A stretch of DNA of 15,131 nt, from positions 1 to 15,131 of the forward strand of contig JBATBW010000054.1 of the NCBI GenBank assembly GCA_049662565.1, given 5' to 3'. The DNA comes from JBATBW01 sp049662565 (GTDB lineage Bacteria; Bacillota_I; Bacilli_A; Erysipelotrichales; Erysipelotrichaceae). The position numbers and the translations under genes were made by a program. The notes under the pieces were generated by a model that was not told the DNA's origin, made no database searches, and saw only the letters and a program-made list of their open reading frames with translations. Positions 7,147 through 15,126 of this stretch are shown one piece after another (the stretch's first letter is position 1; each line of letters opens with the position of its first letter).

Positions 7147-7434
7147 TTATTTTACCACCTTTGGAACAATTAAATATTCATCATCATGTTTAGGGGCATT
7201 AAGAAAAATATCTTCCTTTGACAAATGACAATCACTAATTTCATCTTCACGCAAATATGTAGTTTCATCCTCAAAAGGAAAAACCATTTTTCTTACACCA
7301 CTAGTATTTATCTTTTCTAACATTGCTAGTTGTTTATTTAAACTATCAAAATCCTTTTCAATATCAATTAATTCATCATCACTAAGCGCAAACATTAGTT
7401 GTCTTGCCAGTGCTTGATAATCTGTTTTATTCAT
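7147..7434 (-). CDS. gatC: Asp-tRNA(Asn)/Glu-tRNA(Gln) amidotransferase subunit C
   Basis: The 95-residue protein matches the size of GatC, the small subunit that wraps around GatA and GatB and stabilises the complex. The N-terminal two-helix region (about 1-60, including LARQLMFALSDDEL and a Leu/Ile-rich second helix) is followed by an extended tail ending in the family's typical EYLIVPKVV. The segment LREDEISDCHL (61-71) corresponds to the LREDxV region of other GatC proteins. Its ATG overlaps the ligA stop by four bases (ATGA), so translation is probably coupled to ligA. The gatA ATG begins one base after its stop. Confidence 0.92.
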   Translation of the reverse strand: MNKTDYQALARQLMFALSDDELIDIEKDFDSLNKQLAMLEKINTSGVRKMVFPFEDETTYLREDEISDCHLSKEDIFLNAPKHDDEYLIVPKVVK

Positions 7435-9422
7435 TTTGACTCCTTTTGACCAAGCAATTCTAAAAGTTGGTCCTCATTTATACATTTTACACCTAATTTA
7501 GTAGCTTTCTCAAGTTTAGAACCACTTTCCGCCCCAAAAATAACCATATCCGTCTTTTTAGAAACGCTACTAGTTACATTAGCACCTAAAGATTGAAGTA
7601 AATCCGTCAACTCTTTCCGATTATAATTAACCAAAGTTCCCGTTAATACAACAACTTTATTAGAAAAAATTGTATTCTCATCACTCTTACCTAAATACAA
7701 AGTATTATAACCAACATCAATTAAACACTGTACTAATCTCTTGTTTTTATCATCCGTAAAATAATTAATAATACTTTTTGCACTAATATCGCCAATATCT
7801 TTTATCTCACTCAACTGTTCAAAACTACTAGTCATTAAACTAAACAAATCTAAGAAATGTTTCGCCAACAACAAACTTGCCTTCTTACCAATATGGCGAA
7901 TACCTAGTGAATAAATTAATGATTCTAATGACTTCTTTTTACTATCCTCAATGCCATCAATAATTTTTTGATAACTCTTTAAACCAAATCCAGGAAACTC
8001 GATAATTTGTTCTTTAAATTTATCCAAAGTAAACAAATCCTCAATCGACTTAACCCACCCATTTTCTAACAATATCGTAATCGTTCTTTCCCCTAAAGAA
8101 TCAATATCAAAACATTCCTTACTTGAAAAATGAACGATACTCCCAATAATCCGACTAGGACAATCCGTATTTATACAATAATAATCACTTTCATCTTCTA
8201 ATCGATAAATCGGTGAACCACAACTTGGACAACTTTTAGGGAAATCATAAATTATCGCATCATTAGGTCGTTTTTCCAAAATAACTTGATAAACCTCTGG
8301 AATAATTTCTCCCGCTTTACGCACAAGCACCTTATCCTTAATCCTTATATCTTTATTTCTAATATAATCTTCATTATGTAATTGAGCAAAAGAAACATTA
8401 CTACCACTAATTAATACACTCTTCAATTGTGCATTAGGAGTAATCTTCCCCGTTCTACCCACACTAAGGAAAATATCTAAAATCTCACTTTCAACTTCTT
8501 GGGCTTTAAACTTATATGCAATAGCCCACTTAGGCACCTTAATCGTATTACCCAAAAGTTTTTGTTTTTCTAAATCATCAACTTTGATAACCATTCCATC
8601 GATATCATATGACAATTCATCACGATGAATATCCATATACTGAATATATTCATACACTTCTTCAATACTATTACACAACTTTCGCAAATTATTCGTTTTA
8701 AAACCTAATTCATCCAAATAATTCAAACTATCACTATGCTTAGTGAAACCTAATTCTTCACCTTGTGGAACATAATACCAAAAAGCATCCAAATTGCGAG
8801 AAGCAGCCACCTTAGAGTCCAATTGACGAATTGAACCAGCCGCAGCATTACGACAATTCATAAATAAGTCTAAACCCAAAGTCTCTCTTTGATCATTAAT
8901 CTTTTGTAAGGTAGATTTAGCCATAAATACTTCGCCCCTAATTTCTAAATCCTTAACAAAAGAAATCTCTAAAGGTAATGAACGAATAGTCTTAACATTA
9001 CTACTCACATCTTCTCCAACTAAACCATCACCTCTAGTCACTCCTTGAACAAACTTACCATTTTTATAAGTAACACTCATCGCAAGTCCATCAATTTTAA
9101 CTTCAACCATATATTGGACCTTGCCTACTTCACTAACTACTCGTTGATCAAAAGCTAATAAATCTTCATAGGAAAAAGCATTACCCAAACTCAACATCAC
9201 TTGATTATGAGTAATTTTATTAAAACTATCTAAAACTTTACCGCCAACTTTTTTTGTAATAGAATTATCATCATCAAACTGAGGATATTGTAACTCCAAC
9301 TGTTCCAACTCATGATACAGTTGATCATAATCATAATCACTAATTGTCGCATTATCTAAAACATAATATTGATAGGCATATTCATTTAACAATTTTCGCA
9401 ATTCTTTTATTCTATTTTCCAT
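7431..9422 (-). CDS. ligA: NAD-dependent DNA ligase LigA
   Basis: LigA seals nicks in replication and repair using NAD+. With the start used here the protein has 663 residues, the usual length. The order is an NMN-binding Ia domain (YQYYVLDNATISDYDYDQL), an adenylation domain with AMP-accepting K109 in EVKIDG, TRGDG and RGEV motifs, NCRNAAAGSIRQLD, SYDIDGMVIKV and WAIAYKFKA; an OB fold (SVGRTGKITP); a four-Cys zinc finger (C398, C401, C416, C421); helix-hairpin-helix repeats (about 435-575); and a C-terminal BRCT domain (about 587-661). An ATG four codons upstream (9434) lies inside the end of pcrA and has no clear binding site. The ATG at 9422 has GGTGA at good spacing and begins one base after the pcrA stop. 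It is the second gene of the pcrA-ligA-gatCAB operon and ends with TGA. Confidence 0.96.
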   Translation of the reverse strand: MENRIKELRKLLNEYAYQYYVLDNATISDYDYDQLYHELEQLELQYPQFDDDNSITKKVGGKVLDSFNKITHNQVMLSLGNAFSYEDLLAFDQRVVSEVGKVQYMVEVKIDGLAMSVTYKNGKFVQGVTRGDGLVGEDVSSNVKTIRSLPLEISFVKDLEIRGEVFMAKSTLQKINDQRETLGLDLFMNCRNAAAGSIRQLDSKVAASRNLDAFWYYVPQGEELGFTKHSDSLNYLDELGFKTNNLRKLCNSIEEVYEYIQYMDIHRDELSYDIDGMVIKVDDLEKQKLLGNTIKVPKWAIAYKFKAQEVESEILDIFLSVGRTGKITPNAQLKSVLISGSNVSFAQLHNEDYIRNKDIRIKDKVLVRKAGEIIPEVYQVILEKRPNDAIIYDFPKSCPSCGSPIYRLEDESDYYCINTDCPSRIIGSIVHFSSKECFDIDSLGERTITILLENGWVKSIEDLFTLDKFKEQIIEFPGFGLKSYQKIIDGIEDSKKKSLESLIYSLGIRHIGKKASLLLAKHFLDLFSLMTSSFEQLSEIKDIGDISAKSIINYFTDDKNKRLVQCLIDVGYNTLYLGKSDENTIFSNKVVVLTGTLVNYNRKELTDLLQSLGANVTSSVSKKTDMVIFGAESGSKLEKATKLGVKCINEDQLLELLGQKESK

Positions 9423-9423
9423 C

Positions 9424-11568
9424 TTATTCACCATTATCCAGTGTCAATCCCCCATAGTTTTTAGAAATATTTTTAACACCATATGGGTAATCAAAAGCAA
9501 TCTTTAAAAAGTTATCATCAACACTAATTATCTTACCAATACCAAAAGCATCATGACAACAATTCATCCCTTTTTTCCATTTAATCTTCTCTTTTTTAAT
9601 AGCCTTTGGCTTTAATGTCACATTAGTGTTTAAAGTATTTGTCGATTCAACTTTTCGCGCAACACCAAAACCCTCATACTCAATTAATCCATCATCGATT
9701 TCATCAATAAAACGCGAAATCATCTTACTCTTACCTAACATAAAGCTATAATCCAAACTCGAAGTAATAAACAAACGCTTTTTCGCCCGCGTAAATGCCA
9801 CATAAGCTAAACGTCTTTCTTCTTCAATATCTTTTCGACTATTACTACTTCTCTCACTAGGGAAAATCCCCTCCGTCATTTCTAATACAAAAACACATTC
9901 AAACTCTAACCCTTTAGCCGCATGAACTGTCATCAATTTAACACATTGTTCTTTATTTTGATCACTATCTTTATCTGTATACAAAGAAATCATTTGTAAA
10001 TATTCCAAAGGTGAACATTGTTCAAAGTTACTTTCATATTCATTGATATCCGCCAATAAACTCATCACGTTTTCAATTTTTCCATCTTCGTTTTGTTCTG
10101 TCAACATCTTTTTATAACCCGTTTCCACAAAAACATGTTCCATCAACTTCTCAATGGATAAACTATCTAACTTTCCTTTAAATCTTTCAATCAACTCATA
10201 AAACTCTTTCAACTTCTTGACATTGGCTCCAGTCGCAAAATCTTCCACATTACTAATTGCATCATACATCGAACAATTATTCTCTTGAGCAAAATGTTCA
10301 ATCATTTCAATTGTCTTATCACCAATTTTTCTTTTAGGAGTATTAATAACCCGTTTAAAAGATAAATCATCTTCCATCACAATCAAACGCAAATAAGAAA
10401 GCATATCCTTAATTTCCGCCCGATCAAAGAAACGCAATCCCCCATAAATAATATAGGGGATGTTACTAACAATAAACCTTTTTTCAATAAAACGCGATAA
10501 ATAGTTCGCCCGATAAAGAACAGCAATATTATTATATCCATATTTCTTCGCTAACTTCTTAATATTACGAACAACAAAATCCGCTTCATCATCTTCATCT
10601 TGCCCCTTAAAACAAATAACACTATCCTTACTTGGCAAAGTAGCCAATAAATCTTTCTTAATACGACTCGTATTATTGCGAATTAAACTATTAGCTACTT
10701 GTAAGATATTACCACTACTACGATAATTTTGATTCAAAACAACAGTCTTACAACCACGATAGTCCTTTTCAAAGTCCATAATAATATCCACATTTGCCCC
10801 ACGCCAAGTATAAATAGTTTGATCGGGATCACCAACCACATATAAACTATTTTCTCCGCCAACTAAATAGCGAATGATTTGATACTGAACTTCATCAATA
10901 TCTTGAAACTCATCAACTAAAATATGTGAATATTTTCGTTGCCAAAAAGCACGAACCTCAACATTTTCCTTAAATAAGCGATAAACAAACAATAACAAAT
11001 CATCAAAATCTAAAGCCTTTAATTCTTGAGTTTTACTCAAATACTCTTCGTACACTAAAGCAAACGTCTTTTGACTATAATCAAAACCCGCCAAAGTCAT
11101 CGCTTTTTTAGGATCAATAAATGCCATTTTGTTATTACTAATATACGCAATAACCTTCGCATACGGATATTCCTTAACACTCAAATCTAATTTTGCATAA
11201 ATATCCTTCAATATTTGTTTTTGATCATAATTATCCAAAATAATAAAACTACTAGGATAATTCAAATAATGAATATTTTGGCGCAAAACCGACACACAAA
11301 AAGAATGGATAGTAGATATATGCGGTTTACTATCCACATCTGATAACATCTTTTCCACTCTCTCCTTCATTTCTTGGGCCGCCTTATTAGTAAAAGTAAT
11401 AGCCAAAATCTTAAAAGGAAAAACCCTAAAATGCGAAATCAAATAAGCAATTCTTTTAGTTAAAACCGTAGTTTTACCACTACCTGCACCAGCTACAATT
11501 CGTAAATATTTATCATCAGCAACGACAGCCGCTTTTTGCTCATCGTTTAACATTGTCAACAAATCCAT
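9424..11568 (-). CDS. pcrA: ATP-dependent DNA helicase PcrA (UvrD/Rep family, SF1A)
   Basis: PcrA is a 3'-5' helicase used in excision repair, plasmid rolling-circle replication and clearing of replication conflicts. The 714 residues contain Walker A AGAGSGKTT (26-34), motif Ia ITFTNKAAQEM (57-67), motif II VDEFQDID (218-225), motif III GDPDQTIYTWRGA (246-258), motif IV LNQNYRSS (278-285), motif V TVHAAKGLEF (547-556) and motif VI VAFTRAKKRLF (590-600). The C-terminal 50 residues (about 664-710, with KGMNCCHDAFGIGKI) resemble the PcrA Tudor-like domain that contacts RNA polymerase. The open frame extends upstream to an ATG at 11715, but those 49 residues are unlike PcrA and run into the divergent gene. 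The ATG at 11568 has a strong GGAGGA site with six bases of spacing and begins with the expected LNDEQ region. It is the first gene of the operon. Confidence 0.96.
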   Translation of the reverse strand: MDLLTMLNDEQKAAVVADDKYLRIVAGAGSGKTTVLTKRIAYLISHFRVFPFKILAITFTNKAAQEMKERVEKMLSDVDSKPHISTIHSFCVSVLRQNIHYLNYPSSFIILDNYDQKQILKDIYAKLDLSVKEYPYAKVIAYISNNKMAFIDPKKAMTLAGFDYSQKTFALVYEEYLSKTQELKALDFDDLLLFVYRLFKENVEVRAFWQRKYSHILVDEFQDIDEVQYQIIRYLVGGENSLYVVGDPDQTIYTWRGANVDIIMDFEKDYRGCKTVVLNQNYRSSGNILQVANSLIRNNTSRIKKDLLATLPSKDSVICFKGQDEDDEADFVVRNIKKLAKKYGYNNIAVLYRANYLSRFIEKRFIVSNIPYIIYGGLRFFDRAEIKDMLSYLRLIVMEDDLSFKRVINTPKRKIGDKTIEMIEHFAQENNCSMYDAISNVEDFATGANVKKLKEFYELIERFKGKLDSLSIEKLMEHVFVETGYKKMLTEQNEDGKIENVMSLLADINEYESNFEQCSPLEYLQMISLYTDKDSDQNKEQCVKLMTVHAAKGLEFECVFVLEMTEGIFPSERSSNSRKDIEEERRLAYVAFTRAKKRLFITSSLDYSFMLGKSKMISRFIDEIDDGLIEYEGFGVARKVESTNTLNTNVTLKPKAIKKEKIKWKKGMNCCHDAFGIGKIISVDDNFLKIAFDYPYGVKNISKNYGGLTLDNGE

Positions 11569-11586
11569 AAAAAATCCTCCAATATA

Positions 11587-11595
11587 ATTATAACA
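11587..11595 (-). promoter_or_regulatory. Predicted extended -10 promoter of the pcrA-ligA-gatCAB operon
   Basis: On the minus strand the sequence reads TGTTATAAT, a perfect extended -10 element. Transcription would begin near 11580, close to the GGAGGA ribosome binding site. No strong -35 is present; the place where it should lie overlaps the -10 of the divergent methyltransferase promoter. Confidence 0.6.
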
Positions 11596-11608
11596 TGATA
11601 TAGTAGTA

Positions 11609-11617
11609 TGGTATAAT
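11609..11617 (+). promoter_or_regulatory. Predicted extended -10 promoter of the methyltransferase-RluA unit
   Basis: The plus strand reads TGGTATAAT, a perfect extended -10 element. Transcription would begin around 11624, after the first in-frame ATG (11622). This favours the second ATG at 11634 as the start and predicts a leader of about ten bases. The -35 region overlaps the -10 of the pcrA promoter on the other strand. Confidence 0.6.
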
Positions 11618-11633
11618 ATGAATGGGTGAAAAT

Positions 11634-12503
11634 ATGAATAAATTAGCAAATAATTGGACGGATTACGAAGTAATAGATAGTGGAAATGGTGACAAAATCG
11701 ATCGATTTGGACCATATGTATTAAGAAGACCAGATCCTAGTTGCATCTGGGAAAATAAGCATTTATCACAAAACAAAATAAATGCACAATACCACCGTAG
11801 CAACAAAGGTGGCGGAAGTTGGGAATACTTAACAAAAATCCCTGAAAGTTGGAACATTAAATACCAACACTTAACATTTAAAGTATCATTAACTAATTTC
11901 AAGCATACCGGAATCTTCCCGGAACAAGCGTGTAATTGGGATTTTATGATGAATAAAATCAACAACAGCTCATTGAAAGAAATAAGAATACTAAACTTAT
12001 TTGCATATAGCGGATGTGCCACAATGGCCTGCGCTAGCACAAAAGCGACAGAAGTAGTCCACGTCGATGCCTCAAAAGGAATGATAAGTTGGGCTAAAGA
12101 AAATATGGAACTATGCCATTTAGAAAACAAACACATTCGCTATATTGTCGATGACTGTTTAAAATTTATTAAAAGAGAAATCAAACGCGGACGTAAATAT
12201 CAAGGAATTTTAATGGACCCCCCATCATATGGCAGAGGACCAAATAATGAACTATGGAAATTTGAAGAACAAATTAACGAACTAATTGCCCAAGCAAGCG
12301 AACTACTAGCCGATGATGCCCTATTTTTCTTAGTCAATTCCTACACAACGGGAATCAGCAGTACCGTACTAAACAATATCTTACAAACAACTTTCAACAA
12401 AAGAAAAGGCCAAATCACAAGTGGTGAACTACAATTACCAATCACTAAAAATTCATTAATATTACCATGTGGTATATATGGGTTGTGGGAAAACAATGAT
12501 TAA
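11634..12503 (+). CDS. Class I SAM-dependent rRNA methyltransferase, RlmI-like
   Basis: The 289-residue protein belongs to the PF10672-type methyltransferases related to RlmI, which makes 5-methylcytosine in 23S rRNA. It lacks the N-terminal PUA domain of E. coli RlmI. The N-terminal region has the family's YEVIDSGNGDKIDRFG and LRRPDP blocks (residues 11-34). The Rossmann-type methyltransferase domain shows motif I LNLFAYSGCAT (120-130), acidic motif II VDASKGM (144-150), DD at 173-174 and motif IV MDPPSYGRGP (194-203), which is characteristic of the RlmI group. The actual target base is not known from sequence. The ATG at 11634 follows GGGTGA, whereas an ATG at 11622 has no binding site and lies at the predicted transcript start. 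Its last eight bases overlap the pseudouridine synthase start, so the two are probably coupled. Confidence 0.86.
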   Translation: MNKLANNWTDYEVIDSGNGDKIDRFGPYVLRRPDPSCIWENKHLSQNKINAQYHRSNKGGGSWEYLTKIPESWNIKYQHLTFKVSLTNFKHTGIFPEQACNWDFMMNKINNSSLKEIRILNLFAYSGCATMACASTKATEVVHVDASKGMISWAKENMELCHLENKHIRYIVDDCLKFIKREIKRGRKYQGILMDPPSYGRGPNNELWKFEEQINELIAQASELLADDALFFLVNSYTTGISSTVLNNILQTTFNKRKGQITSGELQLPITKNSLILPCGIYGLWENND

Positions 12504-13161
12504 TATCATCTATGAAGACAATCATTTGTTAGTAGTCGAAAAACCAATAAACATGCCTAGCCAACAAGACAACACTTTTGACAAAGATCTATTAAGCTAT
12601 TGTAAACAATATCTAAAAGAAAAATACAACAAACCTGGTGATGTCTATCTAGCCCTATTACATCGTTTAGATCGACCAGTAGGCGGAATTATGGTGTTTG
12701 CGAAAACATCCAAAGCAGCAGCAAGGATGAGTACCCAAATCCAACAACATAAAATGCATAAAAAATACTATGCTGTACTAACAAGCAAACCTAAAGACAG
12801 CGATACATTAGTTGACTATCTTGTAAAAAACATGAAAACTAACATGGTAAAAACCACAAGCGCTGACCAAGGAAAAAAATCTATATTACATTACCAATTA
12901 ATCGATACCAAAGAAAAACTATCATTAGTATCCATTGATTTAGAAACTGGAAGATCTCACCAAATAAGAGTTCAATTCTCCAGTAGAAATTTACCACTTT
13001 TTGGTGATCAAAGATATAACCATAACGCAAAAATAGGGCAACAAATCGCCCTATTCGCTTATCAATTATCCTTTGAACATCCAATAAGTAAAGAAGTGAT
13101 GACATTTTCCATCACTCCTAAAAATTATCCTTTTAACCTATTTGATATTAAGCAAGATTAA
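12496..13161 (+). CDS. RluA-family RNA pseudouridine synthase
   Basis: The 221-residue enzyme converts uridine to pseudouridine in rRNA or tRNA. The catalytic motif HRLDRPVGG (residues 56-64) carries the catalytic Asp D59. The conserved KYYAVL strand (90-95) and TGRSHQIRVQ (151-160) of the RluA family are also present. It has no N-terminal S4 domain, as in the smaller RluA/RluC-like members, so the RNA target cannot be named. An in-frame ATG at 12469 adds nine residues within the methyltransferase gene. The ATG at 12496 has GTGGGA upstream and begins with the family's INIIYEDNHLLVVEKP. It overlaps the preceding gene by eight bases, suggesting a two-gene rRNA/tRNA modification unit. Its stop codon lies in the loop of the intrinsic terminator. 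Confidence 0.93.
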   Translation: MINIIYEDNHLLVVEKPINMPSQQDNTFDKDLLSYCKQYLKEKYNKPGDVYLALLHRLDRPVGGIMVFAKTSKAAARMSTQIQQHKMHKKYYAVLTSKPKDSDTLVDYLVKNMKTNMVKTTSADQGKKSILHYQLIDTKEKLSLVSIDLETGRSHQIRVQFSSRNLPLFGDQRYNHNAKIGQQIALFAYQLSFEHPISKEVMTFSITPKNYPFNLFDIKQD

Positions 13162-13173
13162 CTTGCTTTTTTT
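13150..13173 (+). terminator. Intrinsic terminator of the methyltransferase-RluA unit
   Basis: Arms AAGCAAG (13150-13156) and CTTGCTT (13162-13168) form a 7-bp stem with a 5-base loop, followed by a T-run through 13173. The TAA stop of the pseudouridine synthase (13159-13161) is in the loop, so the hairpin overlaps the end of the gene. Confidence 0.85.
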
Positions 13174-13185
13174 ATCTTTAAAAAG

Positions 13186-13207
13186 AAAAAAACTGCTTAT
13201 TAAGCAG
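13186..13207 (-). terminator. Intrinsic terminator of rpmB
   Basis: On the minus strand CTGCTTA and TAAGCAG pair around a very short loop (13193-13207) and are followed by seven Ts (13192-13186). The last rpmB codons form the stem and the TAA stop (13202-13200) covers the loop. It faces the terminator of the convergent RluA-like gene 12 bases away. Confidence 0.82.
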
Positions 13208-13391
13208 CTTGTTGAGCTTTCAACTTCTTCAATTCACGAGCCGAAATACGAATACGTACAGGCTTTCCATCAACCATTACTCTTACCTTTTGTAAATTAA
13301 CATTCCATTTACGACGACTAGCACGTAATGAATGTGAACGTTTATTACCAGACATTGCTCCTTTTCCACTAATTGCACATACTTTTGACAT
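13200..13391 (-). CDS. rpmB: 50S ribosomal protein L28
   Basis: The 63-residue basic protein is a complete L28. It starts SKVCAISGKGAMSGNKRSHS, matching the conserved L28 N-terminus, and continues with SRRKWNVNLQKVRV and the C-terminal RISARELKKLK segment. Only one Cys (C5) is left, so it is not a zinc-binding form. It is part of the 50S subunit near the E site and interacts with 23S rRNA. The ATG at 13391 has a near-ideal ribosome binding site (AAAGGAGG, eight bases of spacing), as expected for a highly expressed ribosomal gene. It has its own promoter and terminator, so it is probably transcribed alone. It lies 88 bases after the pyrophosphatase gene on the same strand. Confidence 0.97.
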   Translation of the reverse strand: MSKVCAISGKGAMSGNKRSHSLRASRRKWNVNLQKVRVMVDGKPVRIRISARELKKLKAQQAA

Positions 13392-13435
13392 AAACTAACC
13401 TCCTTTCGGCTTGCAATATAAAACATCGCTATAAA

Positions 13436-13464
13436 ATATTACCATATAATCCATAAATAATCAA
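13436..13464 (-). promoter_or_regulatory. Predicted rpmB promoter (-35 and extended -10)
   Basis: On the minus strand TTGATT (13464-13459) is separated by 17 bases from TAATAT (13441-13436), and TGG just before the -10 gives an extended element. Transcription would begin near 13429, leaving a leader of about 38 bases with the strong ribosome binding site. This is the best-formed promoter in the window. Confidence 0.65.
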
Positions 13465-13479
13465 CACTAAATTGAAATT

Positions 13480-15126
13480 TTATCCTTTAATCATCTGTAA
13501 ATAATTACTTAATATTGGAACAATTTGTTGTTTACGACTAATAATGTCCTTAACAAAAAATAAATCATCATTAAAGTCCCGATATTGATTAAAACAATCC
13601 TCAAATAAGTCTTTATCTCTACCACCACAAATGCAATATGAACCCGTTCCGTCAATAAGCGTAAAAAACATAACTGCAATATCCAAACGATTACTTGTAC
13701 ATAAATTATCTAAGTATTCTTTGATACCTTGATAGTATTCAATAATATCCCCTTTATTCAAAATATTCATTTGTGCAATATCAACACGATATGAGCTAAT
13801 ATTAAATTCCTTAATATCATTATAAACAATTTCATCAATACTCTTATTTTCTAAAGAAACACTTGCTTTCAATATTTCACTACCCAAAATCGCAAGATTT
13901 TCACCACAAATATTAGCTAACTTTTGAGCCGTAGACACATCCTTCCAAGTACAAGTAGGAGAATTGAAATTAACTGTATCGCTAATAATTGCACAGCACA
14001 TCAGAGCCGCCATTTTTTTATCAATTACAACATTATTCTCTTCATATAATTTGCAAATAATCGTACTCGTACAACCACAAATTTCGCTTCGAAAATAAAT
14101 TGGACTATTAGTTTGCACATCACCTAATTTATGATGATCAATAATCTCCAATATTTGGGCTTCCTCCACACCTTCAATACTTTGATTAACTTCGTTATGA
14201 TCAACAAGAATTATCTTCTTTTTAGGATGATTCCATAAATGATATCGAGAAATTAACCCAACTAAACGCCCTTTATTATCCACTACCGGATAAGAACGGT
14301 AACGTGATTTGTTAATAATCTCTTTGACATCTTCAATATAATCATACATATTAAAAGTCACTAGCTTATCAGTCATAATCAAATTAACCGGAATTGATTG
14401 AGTAATCGTTTGTGCCACCGCAATTAAATCTAAATTAGTCGTGATAATACTTATATTGTTTTCTATTGCTTTATTTTTTACCTCAATATCAACACTTTCC
14501 CCACCACTAACAATTAACAAACTAATATGTGCATCTAGCGCTAGTAACTGACTGTTTTTCTTAACCGAAGTAATAACAATGCTATCTTGATACTCATTTA
14601 TATTCATAGCGTTTAAAACACTACTACCTATCTTAACACGACCATTAGAATGATAATTTTTATCTTCGTAAATAATATTACCATCTAATGCCAATGCAAT
14701 ATTCTCTAAACTAGTTTGTTCTAATAAACCATAATTCCCTTGCGCTAAACTTAAAATAGCATTAGTAATATCTGTAAGTGAAATGATACCTAACAACAAA
14801 CCTTGTTCACTAACAACAGCTGCTACTTTCTTCTTATTATTCAACATCATTTCCCAAACATCTTTTAACGGCTCATTTTCCAAAGCAATAATCGGATCAT
14901 CAAAATCAATATCCTTAATTACTGGCTTAATATCATATTTAATTTTCGGCGCATCAATATCAAATCGCTTTAAAATATAGCTAGTCTCCGAATTAATATT
15001 ACCAATCCTAATTGGCGTAACATCAAAACCCAACTTACTCTTTAAATTTGCATAAGCAATTGTAGAACAAATAGAATCACTATCTGGGTTACGATGTCCA
15101 GTTATATATATAGTTTTTGTTGACAT
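13480..15126 (-). CDS. Manganese-dependent inorganic pyrophosphatase with CBS and DRTGG domains (family II)
   Basis: The 548-residue cytoplasmic enzyme hydrolyses pyrophosphate to phosphate. The DHH phosphoesterase domain is split: GHRNPDSDSI (residues 10-19, metal ligands H11, D15, D17) lies at the N-terminus, and LVDHNE (307-312), DHH (330-332) and ISDT (381-384) follow a regulatory insert. The insert holds a first CBS domain (about 74-125), a DRTGG-like region (about 165-250) and a second CBS domain (about 250-300). The C-terminal DHHA2 domain contains SRKQQIVP (530-537), the substrate-binding motif. In studied members such as the Clostridium perfringens enzyme, AMP/ADP inhibit and ATP or diadenosine polyphosphates activate through the CBS domains; the same is inferred here. 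The ATG at 15126 is five bases from the window edge, so the ribosome binding site cannot be fully seen. No clear terminator separates it from rpmB. Confidence 0.93.
   Translation of the reverse strand: MSTKTIYITGHRNPDSDSICSTIAYANLKSKLGFDVTPIRIGNINSETSYILKRFDIDAPKIKYDIKPVIKDIDFDDPIIALENEPLKDVWEMMLNNKKKVAAVVSEQGLLLGIISLTDITNAILSLAQGNYGLLEQTSLENIALALDGNIIYEDKNYHSNGRVKIGSSVLNAMNINEYQDSIVITSVKKNSQLLALDAHISLLIVSGGESVDIEVKNKAIENNISIITTNLDLIAVAQTITQSIPVNLIMTDKLVTFNMYDYIEDVKEIINKSRYRSYPVVDNKGRLVGLISRYHLWNHPKKKIILVDHNEVNQSIEGVEEAQILEIIDHHKLGDVQTNSPIYFRSEICGCTSTIICKLYEENNVVIDKKMAALMCCAIISDTVNFNSPTCTWKDVSTAQKLANICGENLAILGSEILKASVSLENKSIDEIVYNDIKEFNISSYRVDIAQMNILNKGDIIEYYQGIKEYLDNLCTSNRLDIAVMFFTLIDGTGSYCICGGRDKDLFEDCFNQYRDFNDDLFFVKDIISRKQQIVPILSNYLQMIKG

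Noticed and set aside
7431..7433. Possible Mycoplasma-type genetic code (UGA read as Trp), suggested by GatA/GatB traits
   Set aside because: ligA ends in TGA at the expected length and no other gene contains internal TGA, so UGA acts as a stop.
11569..11715. N-terminal extension of PcrA by 49 residues from an ATG at 11715
   Set aside because: The extra residues are unlike any PcrA start, they overlap the divergent gene and its promoter, and the ATG at 11568 has a strong GGAGGA site.
11663..12136. 157-codon open frame on the minus strand inside the methyltransferase gene
   Set aside because: It is antisense to a gene with clear methyltransferase motifs, has no binding site or family resemblance, and its residue make-up is that of a shadow frame.
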